A stretch of DNA of 64,000 bases from Agapetus fuscipes (lineage: Eukaryota > Arthropoda > Insecta > Trichoptera > Glossosomatidae): NCBI GenBank assembly GCA_951799405.1, contig OX637344.1, positions 16,802,001 to 16,866,000 of the forward strand. Reading direction: 5' to 3'. A program made the translations under genes and the position numbers. Positions 21,524 through 31,696 of this stretch are shown one piece after another (the first letter of the stretch is position 1; each line of letters begins with the position of its first letter). The notes below the pieces were generated by a model, which did not search any database, was not told where the DNA came from, and was given only the letters and a program-made list of their open reading frames with translations.

Positions 21524-21695
21524 ACTATATTCGGGCTATATAGCCGTGGTCTGGTTGATTCTTTCCGGACAGTTTCGCCCACTGCTCCGATGGGCATTAT
21601 CAGTGGTTGATAATGCCCATCGGAGCAATGGGCGAAATCCTTCGGAAAGAATCAACCAGACCACGGCTACATGGCCCGAATAAAGTGATTGTTGT
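21045..21695. mobile_element. Penelope-like palindrome, left arm split by a SINE-A
   Basis: Two arms of about 80 bp (21522-21606 and 21607-21690) are inverted copies (cgggctatatagccgtgg; ccacggctacatggcccg). The right arm ends gattgttgtgtcaa; the matching outer end of the left arm, gacacaacaat, sits at 21046-21056 on the far side of the SINE. So the SINE landed inside the palindrome. A degenerate hammerhead-like motif lies on the minus strand at 21566-21607 (core CTGATAA). Confidence 0.6.
21058..21521 (+). mobile_element. SINE-A, full: 5S rRNA-like head + tRNA-like module + body + tail 2
   Basis: 21058-21175 (118 nt) resembles 5S rRNA from end to end, including its internal promoter elements: A box near 21109-21124 (gttaagcaacattgggc), intermediate element, and C box near 21138-21156 (ggatgggtaaccgctc). 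After a 5-nt linker comes a tRNA-like module (tagtccgtagtggcaacac for box A; box B decayed to attcggatccc). The body is shared with all SINE-A copies. The 3' end is tail 2 (tagacccctagagtcttt, cccgcacaggatttcttg) plus a long poly(A). Not a 5S gene: it is fused and substituted. Confidence 0.85.
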
Positions 21696-21989
21696 GTCAA
21701 TGGTAGGGAAATTCTAAACTTGATGTGTAAGGAAACTTGAATTAGTTAACTTCAACCCTAATTGGTGTCTATGGCGTTGTTGTTGCATTACTTTTGATGG
21801 ATAGAAGATCATGATATAAAAATGCGAGTGAACCAGCAAATTTGCCCTTTTACTAAATCAAATTCCTCTCGAGTAGATTGATTCAATAGTCTGTAACTCT
21901 CTGAAGTAAAAGTGCTGCATCATCAACCGAGAAACAAGTATTTTTAATTGAAGACCACTTCGAAATTCTCCTCCAGAGTTCCACTCTGG

Positions 21990-22395
21990 AGGAAATGAAA
22001 GAAGTATGTAAGGACAGAAAGAAGTGGCGGTTGATCTGTAATGTAGGCGGCTAGGACTATGGTTTTTTTTTAATTTGAATTGTGCATTATTTTTTAGTTT
22101 TGATGTCAATACATATTATTATTTTTTGGTTTTAAAATGTAATTTGTTGTGTATGCTCCTTGACTTATACGTTGGTATGCGGCTGACCACCCATGCTGTA
22201 GAAAATGGTTCACTTTGCCAATGTCATCTCTGTTTCAGGGAAGGTCGGCAAGAGTTGCAGGTTGTATTTGCATTTGAGATTCAGGTTTTTATATTGTAAA
22301 TACACTTGCAGCATTTTTAAGCGCGAACTTATACGTGTCTGCTTGTGAAAATGCTTAGGTATAATGTAAATCCTTAATGTTACATAATTTTGTGA
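21990..22395 (+). pseudogene. RTE-like LINE 3' end with repeat R
   Basis: Starts gaggaaatgaaagaagtatg, the LDEMKEVCKDRKKWR coding end with a stop, then about 110 bp and repeat R. The terminal tail is diverged. Confidence 0.7.
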
Positions 22396-22690
22396 CTTTG
22401 ATTTTAACCGGGTTATATTTAATAACAACTGCAGTTTATTTATTTCATCACTTTCGGTTCAGAGTTTAATTTGCGCAGTATAGTTCGACGGTTGATTAAT
22501 TTTTGAAGCTGCGGGGAATTTCGGTCTTTAATTTATACTAAAAATAAAGATCATCCTCGAAATATGAAGAATCGTTACATATACTACCCTGCTCGACTAG
22601 AATATTGTGCACAATAAACATTCTTTAAATAAATAAATCGCGGTTTAAATAAAAAGAAACCCAGTAAAATTATTTTTTGTTTGTTTTGTT
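22396..22690 (+). repeat. LTR-like repeat shared with 59531-59990
   Basis: The blocks tttatttatttcatca, tttcggttcagagttt, gaagctgcggggaat and tcggtctttaatttatacta recur at 59531-59990. The end (ttaaataaataaatcg, aaagaaacccagtaaaat) matches the ends of 47495-47885 and 60600-60953. Probably LTR fragments of one family. Confidence 0.45.
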
Positions 22691-23339
22691 TATATGTCTT
22701 GGAAAATAAATTATGACTTATATACAATGCCAAATAATTATTTTCAATCCCATCTTTGCAGCTTAGATTATACACAGATGGAAACTCATTTTGTTCAGCT
22801 TAGTTATGCAGAGAGTGGGTACGTTGAAATTTTACTTCAAAACGTTAAAAAAAATGACTTAAAAAAATTCATGTAACATTGTAAGCGATACATCTTAATT
22901 CTATGTTAATTTTGTTAACGATCCTTAACTTGGTTTTTTCATACCCAAGGTCTCCCGACATGGCTACGAGCATTCAAAATAAATGATCCTAGATTTAATT
23001 CTGTCGTTTTTTCAAGTGAGCCTTAATCTCCAGTTAACAGGGACGTGCGTGACAGTTCAAGCATGGACAGGCAACCACATGACTTTTTTAACGGCTCCAA
23101 TGTATCGGATATCATTGCATAAAAAATAATCTTTGTTTGTGCACAGTAATTATGTGAATGCTTTGCGTTTGAAGATCTTATGAACATTGATTTTTTTTTT
23201 ATCTACTCCAGGATAAGGAATCGTGACAAATCTAGCTCCCTTTGGATATGAAGATAGAGAGCGGTAAAAAATGTCCGTACGTGAACAGCTGAACAAAGAT
23301 TAAACATTTTTATACCATTACAATTTTTGTATCCAATTT
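22691..23339. other. No gene seen
   Basis: Unrecognised AT-rich sequence. Confidence 0.5.
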
Positions 23340-23432
23340 GCAAATGATGTATAACTGTAACTGTTCCGCTGTCACTGTTCATTAGAGGTAGCTAAGTAGA
23401 ACCTCTGAACAGTATCCTTTATTTATATCCTG
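23340..23432 (-). mobile_element. RTE-like LINE 3' end, (GTTACA)n type
   Basis: Holds the gtataactgtaactgttccg and agaacctctgaaca blocks also found at 4140, 27332 and 42880. Confidence 0.5.
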
Positions 23433-23471
23433 ACAAACATTCTCTTATTATCATTATTATTTTTTATAATA

Positions 23472-23622
23472 AAATAGATTTGTGAAGAGAAATGCCATTC
23501 ACCAACCTATTCTGCCTGGCCAGAAACAGGTATTTCTATCATCAATGAATAATTCATTATTGATTATTGTAATGAATTAATTATTAGTTATAATTAATCA
23601 ATAACATCTGTTGAACCATCTT
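23472..23622 (-). mobile_element. SINE-B 3' part
   Basis: The blocks atagatttgtgaagag, cctggccagaaacag and acatctgttgaacca match the SINE-B body. No promoter head. Confidence 0.6.
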
Positions 23623-23629
23623 ATTACAT

Positions 23630-23995
23630 TAATATCCATATTTTTTGTATAAATTTACTTCTTTTAAATTCATTATGTTTATCTCACACCTTCACATTCT
23701 CGTATATTCGATCAACATATTTCTTTCTCAGTCTTCCCTTTCTTCTCTCGCTTCTTAAATTTTCTCTGCATATAGACACTCATTGTCAAGCGTTTATCAT
23801 TCTTTCTTTCCAAACCATCTTGTACGTTTGTACCTTTGTCCTTATATCTTCTGAATTAGATATTTCCGATTCGTTCATTTCGTAATCTATCTTTTACGAC
23901 TTTTCTGCCTTCTCTCTCACGGTTTTCATCTCCACTGCATATACTTGTATGAAAAACATTCATCAGCCTGATAAGATGTTCGCTTTTGACTATGT
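23630..23995 (-). pseudogene. Degenerate RTE-like LINE coding fragment
   Basis: Minus-strand frames give weak matches to the RT C-terminal module (WFGKKE; GRLRKKYVDRIYENVKV) with several stops. An old copy. Confidence 0.45.
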
Positions 23996-23999
23996 TTGA

Positions 24000-24359
24000 T
24001 AACTTTGCCACTATAATCCATAAACTTTTTTTTTACAATCTACCTTTATAATCGGTAGACACATTATGTAGTGACTGTTGCTGCAGATTTTTTTTTTGTA
24101 ATAAAGTAATTACGGTCAAAACGATTTACCTCTAGTGATTTTGCGCCACTGACACGTTACCACGCGTCTTTAGCCATTCAATGGATGTTATTATACGACG
24201 GATAAAACGTTTTTATTTGTACTCCATTGTGACGTCATCTCGACCATTTATCACGATGTGTTTTGAAAGGTTTAAAAAAAAGTTAAGTGTTTGCATTCAT
24301 TTGAGAAATATGAGGCGGAGTTGAGTCACTTCTTACACTTTTATATACTGCCATATTTT
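24000..24359. other. No gene seen
   Basis: Unrecognised. Includes an exact CRE palindrome TGACGTCA at 24230-24237. Confidence 0.5.
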
Positions 24360-24895
24360 GATCTTATCTAACCTAAATCTAAGTTGCAAAGATATTGTAT
24401 CATAAGAGATTCATATTAAATGCATTCCTACAAGCAGACACGCATAATTTCGCGCTCACACATGCCGCATGTGGACCTACAATATAAAAACCCAATCCCA
24501 AATAAACATAAGCCCTGCAACTCTTGCCGACCTTCCCTGAAAAACAGGGGTGACATTTGCAAAGAAAACGATTTTTTACAGCATGGATGGTCAGCCGCAT
24601 ACCAACATATAAGTCAAGGAACATACACAACAAATTGCATTTTTAAAATCAATAAATAATAATATGTATGGACATCAAAAACTAAACAGAAAACATATTT
24701 AATTAAAAAAACCCTATCTGCCAACATTACAGATCACCAGCCATTTACATACTGATTTCATTTCATCCAGAGTCGTAACCTTCTTCACACAATCTCACCT
24801 TTTACGACGACTCTGGGTATTCCATTCATTCGCAATTCCGGAAATTTGGTCCATCCATACCTTTTTCGGTCTATCTCTATCCAATTTTCCATAAT
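24360..24895 (-). pseudogene. RTE-like LINE 3' end: coding terminus plus repeat R
   Basis: Minus strand: KVWMDQISGI...VKKVTTLDE-like coding end (24895-24740), stop, spacer, then complete repeat R ending in caacttagatttaggtta. Same arrangement as 7900 and 49063. Confidence 0.72.
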
Positions 24896-24899
24896 TTAA

Positions 24900-25331
24900 T
24901 TTTCCACATTACACTTTTAGTGTGGCACGTGTATTTTTTAATGTGGCGCTGCTGGGATGCGCGACTTCACATAGACAATGCTCCGCTGGCAATAATTTTT
25001 GCTTTGTCGTAATTATCATCACGCCAGTGGCTCCGACAGGGTCCGATGACGTCACAAATACGAAAATTTCACCGGCCATGCACGCGGGGCACGCGCTTCG
25101 TGGGAGTTTCATATTAGATTCGGGATTCCGCAGAGTATTCATCAGCATCTAATCCGTGCATATTGTTAAAAATGTATAAGTTAATGATTGTGTGTTTTTA
25201 TGTTACTGTTATGAACTTTGTATTTGGAGTATCTACGTGCGACTGTATATGCATACATACAACAGTCTGGTCCATGGTAGTATGTTATGTTAATATGTGT
25301 ATCTCCGGAGAGGTTCCAATGTACTGGCATA
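24900..25331. other. Possibly single-copy DNA with a CRE palindrome
   Basis: No repeat recognised. Locally GC-richer (24940-25110), with TGACGTCA at 25047-25054. No convincing gene. Confidence 0.4.
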
Positions 25332-25340
25332 CTCCCGGCT

Positions 25341-25798
25341 GCGTGTTCCCATTCCACGACCTAAAAGGAATCTTTACTCAGACAGCACACGGAAGTATCA
25401 TACCCTAAATCTGCCGTTATTGTTTCTTACACTTTATGGTCTTAGCAAAAAAGTGACAGTAATGAAAAAAATCAAGCATGTTCATTAATTTTTTATCTTA
25501 ATTATAAAGTTTAAACAAAATATATAACTTAAAAATTGCGACCACAAAAAAATATTTAAAAAAATACGGTTTTTTCACTTCTGTAGCTACTTTCTCGTGT
25601 GTGCTATGTTTTGGAAATATTTTTTTTCATTCTATTTATAGAACTATACATTGTCTAGTGTAGTATCGAAACCGTTTTTTTATAATGTCAATAGTTTTTG
25701 AGTAAATATGGAAAAACTGAAACTACTTGATGAATTAATTTTTTTCCGTGTGCTTGTCTGAGTAAAGATTACTTTTAGGTCGTGGAATGGGAACACGC
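25341..25798. mobile_element. Long-TIR element E1
   Basis: Arms of about 50 bp are inverted (gcgtgttcccattccacgac at left; its complement ends at 25798). Flanked by the 9-bp direct repeat CTCCCGGCT at 25332-25340 and 25799-25807. Interior AT-rich and noncoding. A 9-bp duplication suggests a Mutator-like transposase source. Confidence 0.7.
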
Positions 25799-25807
25799 CT
25801 CCCGGCT

Positions 25808-26267
25808 GCGTGTTCCCATTCCTAGACCTAAAAGGAATGTTCACTCAGAAATGCACACGGAAGTATCATACCCTAAATCTGCCGTTATTGTTTCTTACAC
25901 TTTATGGTCTTAGCAAAAAAGTGACAGTAATGAAAAAAATCAAGCATGTTTATTAATTTTTTATCTTAATTATAAAGTTTAAACAAAATATATAACTTAA
26001 AAATTGCGACCACAAAAAAATATTTAAAAAAAATACGTTTTTTTCACTTCTGTAGCTACTTTCTCGTGTGTGCTATGTTTTGGAAATATTTTTTTTCATT
26101 CTATTTATAGAACTATACATTGTATTGTGTAGTATCGAAACCGTTTTTTTATAATGTCAATAGTTTTTGAGTAAATATGGAAAAACTGAAACTACTTGAT
26201 GAATTAAATTTTTTCCGTGTGCTTGTCTGAGTAAACATTCCTTTTAGGTCTAGGAATGGGAACACGC
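25808..26267. mobile_element. Long-TIR element E2, close copy of E1
   Basis: Nearly identical to E1 with scattered substitutions and single-base indels. Flanked by the same CTCCCGGCT at 25799-25807 and 26268-26276. Confidence 0.7.
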
Positions 26268-26276
26268 CTCCCGGCT

Positions 26277-26777
26277 GCGTCTTTCTTTTAACCTACCCTG
26301 TCCGAAGCGGGGTATATGAGATACCCCAAAAACAACGTTTTATTTGATAGCTCAATAATTAAACTGGCCATTTCGACAGACGACACACACGAAAAATGTT
26401 TCTTACGCTTTATGGTCTTTGTAAAAAAGTGACATTAATGGAAAAAATCACGCGTGTTTATTGATTGTTTATCTAAATTTTGAAGTTAAAATATTTTATA
26501 CAACATAAAAAATGGCGCTACAAAAAAATATTTTTAAAAACACGTTTTTGTTCACATTTTTCTTCTTCTAATTTTGTTGTTTAATACTTTGGACAATTTT
26601 TTTTCTTTATAATTATAGAATGATACAATGTCTCGAGAGTGTTTGAAAAATATTTTAGGTAATGTAAACAGTTTTCGAGATAATATGAAAAAACTGAAAC
26701 TAGATAATTAATTAAATGTGCGCGGCAGTACTTCAGCGTGAATTGTCGCCGAGTGAACAGTAAGGAGGGTAAGACGC
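26277..26777. mobile_element. Long-TIR element E3, diverged relative
   Basis: The interior (tttcttacgctttatggtct, gaaaaaactgaaact) is homologous to E1/E2 but much diverged. Ends are gcgtctt...aagacgc. Flanked by CTCCCGGCT at 26268-26276 and 26778-26786. Confidence 0.65.
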
Positions 26778-26786
26778 CTCCCGGCT

Positions 26787-27195
26787 AGCTATCATCAACA
26801 TCATCAACTTCTCTCAAGGCGTGGAATCTCATTCTCTGGCATTGCCATGTTCAATCTTGGGAAGGGTTGTAAATTAAAACATGATTTAAAGGAAATTACA
26901 ATAGGTTTATTTAACACTTAATAAGAGACTGGAAATGGGGAACAATAAATGGCCAGACCTGCTTCAGAAAGCCTACACGTCACTTCACATCACTTTTCTG
27001 TTGACTGGAGTTCTGAACTAAGGACCTGGGGCAACACCCCAGGCAGCGGCAGCCCACGAGGCGGACGCCTCCACACGTTTGAGCCCCTGGGTGGGCGCTC
27101 CTATGCACCCGTCTCTGGTCCACAAGGCGGATTCCTTTGCTGTAACAGAAGCTTTGCAATATGTAATTAATTTGTTAAAAATAAATTCAACCAGC
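26787..27195. other. Unrecognised sequence with a GC-rich patch
   Basis: 26790-26815 is a (CAT)n-type tract. 27010-27130 is GC-rich with short open frames on both strands that match nothing I recognise. Could be the end of an element. Confidence 0.4.
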
Positions 27196-27328
27196 AGCCT
27201 TGGCAGCTGGGAAGCCCCCACTTCAACTGAAGTGGTTGGTGTAAGCCCCCCCCCCCTTACCTGTACAAATAAATAGGTCCAACTCGCCACATGCTATACC
27301 CCTAGGGGATAACGCGGCAAGAAAAATG
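27196..27328 (+). mobile_element. SINE-C fragment
   Basis: ttcaactgaagtggttggtg, a C-run, caaataaataggtcc and ggggataacgcggcaag match the SINE-C 3' half in the orientation opposite to 11262-11588. The tRNA head is absent. Confidence 0.65.
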
Positions 27329-27331
27329 ACT

Positions 27332-27874
27332 GTAACTGTAGCTCCGTCGCCATTCCGCTAGGGGTGCCCAGAGCCTCTGCAGAGTTGCCTCCATTTTTTC
27401 CTATCCTGACATACTTCTTTCAATTCCTTCATATCCATCACCTTTTTCATGCATTTTCTTCTTTTAAACTCACTTTGTATAATCCCATTCTTTCACAATC
27501 TCCTCAATCTGATCACTCCATACTTTTCTCGGTGGTCCCTTCCCTCTTTTTCCTTTCACACTTTCTTTGTATACATACTTTGTCAGTCTAACATCATTCA
27601 TTCTTTCCACATGCCCAAACCATCTCATCACATTATTTTGTACTTTAACTTTTACATCCTCTTTCAAATTACATTCTTTTTTTACCCATTCATTCCTAGC
27701 TCTATCCCTCAAAGTTTTTCCTGTCATACTTCTCAAATGCTTCATCTTCATACATTTCTTGCTCAAGTTGCACTGTATGTGAAGCTTAGTCACGTAGTTG
27801 CGTTGCGAATCAAGGTCACTGACAAATTTCAAAAGCACCACAATCTTAGGCGAAAAACATGCTGGATACTTCAA
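27332..27874 (-). pseudogene. RTE-like LINE, RT C-terminus with (GTTACA)n-type 3' end
   Basis: Minus-strand frame 27874-27470: MKHLRSMTGKTLRDRARNEW, VMRWFGHVERMNDVRLTKYV, then GKRGKGPPRKVWSDQIEEIV. Coding similarity continues, frameshifted, to about 27370. The 3' end is ctgcagaggctctgggca then tacagttacagtca. The first 35 codons of the frame are unrelated flanking sequence. Confidence 0.75.
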
Positions 27875-27879
27875 GCCGT

Positions 27880-28125
27880 GCGTAAATACCGAAATTGCAG
27901 GCTCCTCAAATTGGCAAACATAGACGCAACAGTAGGCGTATCATTATTGTTCACAAGTGGCGAATTTCGTAGACGGCCATTATTATTAATAAGAGGGCGT
28001 GACAAATGAATCAAACAGTGTATGGATGACGTCAGCACTGTGGATGGGACATCTTAATTAAGCTTATTAATAACATGATACACACACATATAGACAAATG
28101 ATCTTTGTTGTGTAGTGTGGAACAA
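27880..28125. other. No gene seen; CRE palindrome
   Basis: Unrecognised flank of the Helitron array. TGACGTCA at 28027-28034. The base before the array is A (28125), as expected of a Helitron AT target. Confidence 0.45.
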
Positions 28126-29902
28126 TCTTATATATAAAAAAGGAGAGGGTATTTGCGTCTGTTTTTTTCGAATTTGCAAAAATGTATTTCCAACAAGTGT
28201 TTCTATTGACGGACTGGACTAAACCTCATATCCAGAATTTTTGGTGTTTGTTTGTTTGTCCGTTTGTCCGTTTGTTTGTTTGTATATTTGTACCATTATA
28301 GGCGCCCAGACCGTTCGCAGCACGATGCTGAAATTTTGCACACCCTCATAAAATGTCAGTGGCTAAACAACTGTTAGGGTCCGGATGACGTCACGTGCAT
28401 ATTTCGCATACCTGCCATACAGACTGAAAATTGAAATCTTGCCGCTGGCGGCCATTTTAAATTTACAGGCTTGATATTCGAAACAGTCATATCTCTTAGT
28501 AATTTTAACAACTTTTGGAAGAAATTTTTTCGCAAAAAGTAAATTCTTCAAACAAAATTTGTAAATACCTACATAGAAAAAAATAAAAAACAATAACTTT
28601 CAGGTGGCACTTCGGGCGCATGCATAAAGTTGGAACATTGAAATTAGGCATGGTATCTGCACATAAACAGACTTAAATATTTTCAAAAGAACAACGAAAT
28701 ACATGAAGGATTAAGAGTAGCTGCCATACATTTTTTTTGGTTTCTTCAATATTTAACATTCTCCTGGCGTTCATTTTAAAAGTCTGAAGGTTTTTTCTCA
28801 ATGATCAATTTGTTTTTGCTTATCTGAACATTTTTTGAAAGAAAACTTTTTTCTATGACAATTTTTTTCCAACAAAGTTTTGAAAAACCTGATTTTCACA
28901 AAAAAGTCAAATTTATAAGTAAAAAAATCAACTGTTTTGATGCTACACAAACAATTATAATTTAGCGAAATGTAATGATATGTAATAGGACAATCCCGCC
29001 AATTGTATATTTTACATACCCGCGATACAAACTAAAAAAATATATTGCTCTGCAGGCGGCCATTTTAAATTCATAGGCCTCATACTCGAATTTTGAATGC
29101 ATTTTAGTAAACCCCATAAATGTTGGAAGAAACTTTTTTTCTACGGCAAATTTCTTTGAACAAATATTTAAAAAGTAAAATTTCATACAAAGTGTCTTAT
29201 ATATAAAAATGAAAAAAGTTAAAAAGTTTTTTTTTTTTAATTTTCAAGTCATTTTTTTCTTAGAGTTCTGTCGATGGGTCGAACGTTTTCCCATACTTAG
29301 ATTTTTTGTAGATTGTGAGTTTAGGCATTTTAAGGTATCTTCAGGTACCAAGCAGTATCAGACACTAAAATATCGTGAAAACTATCACAACCAGTTTTAA
29401 GATGTCAAAAGATAATTTATAGCAGGACGAGCAGTTTGAAGGCATTTCATGACAATACTGGAACAATCTAAAAATAAAAGCACCAGTACGAACAAAACAA
29501 TGCCGTATGGCACACGCAGTCATGTTTCATGCCACTATAAGACAATTGCTAGCAGGTACGCTTAAGATACAATTACCAGCAAAACGAAAAAAGGGCAGAA
29601 AAAGACAAGTTATACACTAAAATGATAATGAACGGGTCGAGCATCATTATAAACCTTCACCAGAAAATTATAGAGCAGAAATAAAAAGCAGGATAAAGAC
29701 TTCAGCACCTGCACAACAATAGGAAGTAGCACATCAGGCCTGGGATTCTACCATAAAATTGTCCACTTTTTGTTGTTGTTGGTCAGTTCTCATGTATCTT
29801 TTAAAAATCAAAGCAAGGGTAAAGTGTGCTGGCGAAGCCGGACTTTAAACTGCCCGTAGGGCCTAGCAGCCAACCGTGCGAGAGCGCGGTTTGGTCTGCT
29901 AG
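28126..29902 (+). mobile_element. Helitron-type element 1 of a head-to-tail array
   Basis: Starts TC (tcttatatataaaaaaggag) and ends CTAG, with an 8-bp hairpin (AACCGTGC-GAGA-GCGCGGTT) 11 bp before the terminus: the Helitron signature. The interior holds three diverged internal repeats, each with a ggcggccatttt-like block (about 28450, 28750, 29050), a (TTTG)n tract, and a CRE/E-box composite at 28386-28397. No Rep/helicase ORF, so nonautonomous. Confidence 0.75.
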
Positions 29903-31696
29903 TCTATTATATAAAAATCTAGGGGGTATTTGCGTCTGTTTTTTTCGAATTTGTAAAAATGTTTTTCTAAAAAGTGTTTCTCTTGATAAATTGAACTAAC
30001 GCTCGATTCCAGAATTTTTGGTGTTTGTTTGTTTGTTTGTTTGTCCGTTTGTTTGTTTGTATATTTGTACCATTATAGGCGCCCAGACCGTTTGCAGCAC
30101 GATGCTGAAATTTTGCACACCCCCATAAAGTGTCTGTGGCTAAACAACTGTCAGGGTCTGGATGACGTCACGTGCATATTTCGCATACCTGCCATACAGA
30201 CTGAAAATGGAAATCTTGCCGCTGGCGGCCATTTTAAATTTACAGGCTTGATATTCGAAACAGTCATGGTTCTCAGTAATTTTAACAACTTTTGGAAGAA
30301 ACTTTTTCGCAAAAAGTAAATTCTTCAAACAAAATTTGTAAATACCTACATAGAAAAAAATAAAAAATAATAACTTTCAGGTAGCACAACGGGCGCATGC
30401 ATAATGTTGGAACATTGAAATTTGGCAGGTCTCCCAATCAAAAACAGATTTAAATATTTTCAAAAGTACAACAAAATACATGAAGGATTAAGAGTAGCTG
30501 CCATACATTTTTTTTTGTTTCTTCAATATTTAACACTCTTCTGGCATTCATTTTAAAATTCTGGAAGTTCATTCTCAACGATTGAGTTTGTTTGGCTAAT
30601 GCTAATATTTTTTGAAAGAAAACTTTTTTCAATGACAAATTTTTTCAAACAAAATTTTGAAAAACCTGATTTTCACCAAAAAGTCAAATTTATAAGTAAA
30701 AAAATCAACTATTTTGATGATACATTTACAATTCTAATTTTTTAAAATGTAAAGATATGTAATCAGACAATCACACCAAGTGTATATTTTGCATACCCGT
30801 CATACAAACTAAAAAAATATATTGCTCTGCAGGCGGCCATTTTAAATGTCTAGGCCTCATACTCGAATTTAAAATGCATTTTAGTAAACCCCATAAATGT
30901 TGGAAGAAACTTTTTTGTTACGGCAAATTTCTTTGAACAAATATTTAAAAAGTAAAATTTCATACAATGTGTCTTATATATAAAAATAAAAAAAGTTAAA
31001 AAGTTTCTTTTTTTTTAATTTTCAAAAGTCATTTTTTTCTTAGAATTCTGTCGATGGGTCGAACGTTTTCCCATACTTAGATTTTTTGTAGATAGTGAGT
31101 TTAGGCATTTTAAGGTATCTTCAGGTACCAAGCAGTATCAGACACTAAAATATCGTGAAAAGTATCACAAGCAGTTTAAAGATGTCAAAAGATAATTCAG
31201 CGCAGGACGAGCAGTTTGAAGGCATTTCATGACAATAAGAGCAGCTGGAACAATCTACAAACAAAAGCACCAGTACCAACAAAACAATGCCGTATGGCAA
31301 ACGCAGTCATGTTTCATGCCACTATAAGACAATTGCAAGCAACACAGGTACGCTTAAGATACTATTACCAGCAAAACGAAAAAGAGCACAAAAGACAAGT
31401 TATACACTTAATTGATTATGATCGTGTCGAGCATCATTATAAACCATCACCAGAAAAATAAAGAGCAGAAATAAAAAACAGGATAAAGACTTCAGCACCT
31501 GCACAACAATAGAAAATAGCACGATCAGGCCTGGGATTCTACCGTAAAACTGTCCACTTTTTGTTGTTGTTGTTGGTCAGTTCTCATGGATCTTTTAAAA
31601 ATCAGAGCAGCGGTAAAGTGTGCTGGCGAAGCCGGACTTCAAACTGCCCGTAGGGCCTAGCAGCCAACCGTGCGAGAGCGCGGTTTGGTCTGCTAG
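29903..31696 (+). mobile_element. Helitron-type element 2
   Basis: Begins TCTATTATATA directly after the CTAG of element 1 and ends with the same hairpin and CTAG. It contains the best open frame of the array, 31216-31461 (81 codons, Gln/Lys/His-rich, no domain recognised); the matching DNA in elements 1 and 4 is frameshifted, so coding is doubtful. CRE/E-box composite at 30163-30174. Confidence 0.75.

Noticed and set aside
26949..27290. Three overlapping frames of 65-90 codons
   Set aside because: They fall in a short GC-rich patch with SINE-C attached; no domain, and frames conflict on both strands.
31216..31461. 81-codon frame in Helitron 2 as a gene
   Set aside because: The homologous DNA in elements 1 and 4 is frameshifted or stopped, and no Helitron protein domain is recognised.
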